Shown: positions 13,142 through 13,323 of the stretch, in pieces | Layout: each line of letters opens with the position of its first letter | Numbering within the stretch: position 1 is the stretch's first letter | Source of the DNA: SVKR01 sp963649145 | GTDB lineage: Bacteria; Bacillota; Clostridia; Oscillospirales; Oscillospiraceae | Assembly (NCBI GenBank): GCA_963649145.1 | Contig: CAVJGI010000059.1 | Span: 1-13,323 of the forward strand | Length of the DNA: 13,323 nucleotides | Reading direction: 5' to 3' | Made by a program: the position numbers and the translations under genes | The notes under the pieces: generated by a model | Database searches by the model: none | What the model saw: the letters and a program-made list of their open reading frames with translations, nothing else | Told to the model about the DNA's origin: nothing

Positions 13142-13323
13142 TTTAAAGGCTCCCCTGTGTAAGGGGAGCTGGCGCGCGAAGCGCGACTGAGGGACTGTCA
13201 TGCCAGCTTGGATTCGCACCAAGGTCAGATAGGCGCGGTGGAGCCGGGAAGGTCGGCAAAAATCGCAGCTTTCCGCAGCAGTCCCTCCGTCTGCCGCTGC
13301 GCGGCAGCCACCTCCCCTTACAC
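13142..13323. repeat. Structured palindromic repeat, copy C, cut by the window edge
   Basis: It starts TTTAAAGGCTCCCCTGTGTAAGG, shares GGCGCGCGAAGCGCGACTGAGGG with copy B, then has a different interior. The right side pairs again: GAGGGACTG (13189-13197) with CAGTCCCTC (13279-13287), hairpin CTGCCGC-TGC-GCGGCAG (13291-13307), and the start of the right outer arm CTCCCCTTACAC, where the window ends. The stems differ from copies A and B but stay complementary. The 40 bp between miaA and this repeat carry the miaA ribosome binding site and GCCGCGAAGCGGC, which also flanks copy B. Confidence 0.85.

Noticed and set aside
5315..13323. CRISPR array
   Set aside because: Only three widely separated palindromic repeats exist, with no regular spacers and no cas genes.

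Overview
The window looks like chromosome from a high-GC anaerobic member of the Clostridia, probably an Oscillospirales-type gut commensal. This is inferred from gene order (miaA-hfq, then ylmE-sepF-divIVA-ileS, then lspA-rluD), from the presence of sepF and divIVA, and from an intergenic palindromic repeat of a kind common in that group. No 16S or marker comparison was possible. Every coding gene I accept is on the minus strand, so the window reads right to left.

Right part (13.3 kb down to 3.4 kb), conserved core. miaA (tRNA modification) and hfq (RNA chaperone) come first. Next is a tightly packed division block: an HlyD-like membrane protein, ylmE (PLP-binding protein) and sepF overlap or abut, and divIVA and ileS follow. 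Then come lspA, carrying an unusual 150-residue Pro/Ala-rich tail, and rluD, which share a TGATG overlap and end at a strong intrinsic terminator (3373-3417). Three copies of one structured repeat (A 5315-5473, B 11632-11788, C 13142 to the window edge) lie at ileS/lspA, hfq/hlyD-like and upstream of miaA. They differ in sequence, but their stems covary.

Left part (1-3.35 kb), accessory and visibly less GC-rich. It holds a small serine recombinase (2723-3334), a two-gene cell-envelope unit (a secreted stalk-domain protein, 2562-1354, and a lipoprotein, 1306-248) and the first 30 codons of another secreted protein running off the left edge. Between recombinase and envelope genes lies the most interesting item: a 140-bp segment (2588-2727) bounded by two 24-bp inverted sites. 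Each site is an 11-2-11 imperfect palindrome with a central GT/AC in opposite orientation, the architecture of Hin-type serine-recombinase crossover sites. The segment holds a near-consensus promoter (TTGAAG, 17-bp spacer, TATAAT). In this sequence it points away from the envelope genes and antisense into the recombinase. I read this as a phase-variation switch (inverton) captured in the OFF position. Flipping about 114 bp would place the promoter about 70 nt upstream of the stalk-domain gene. The lipoprotein it would control should be processed by LspA, encoded in the same window.
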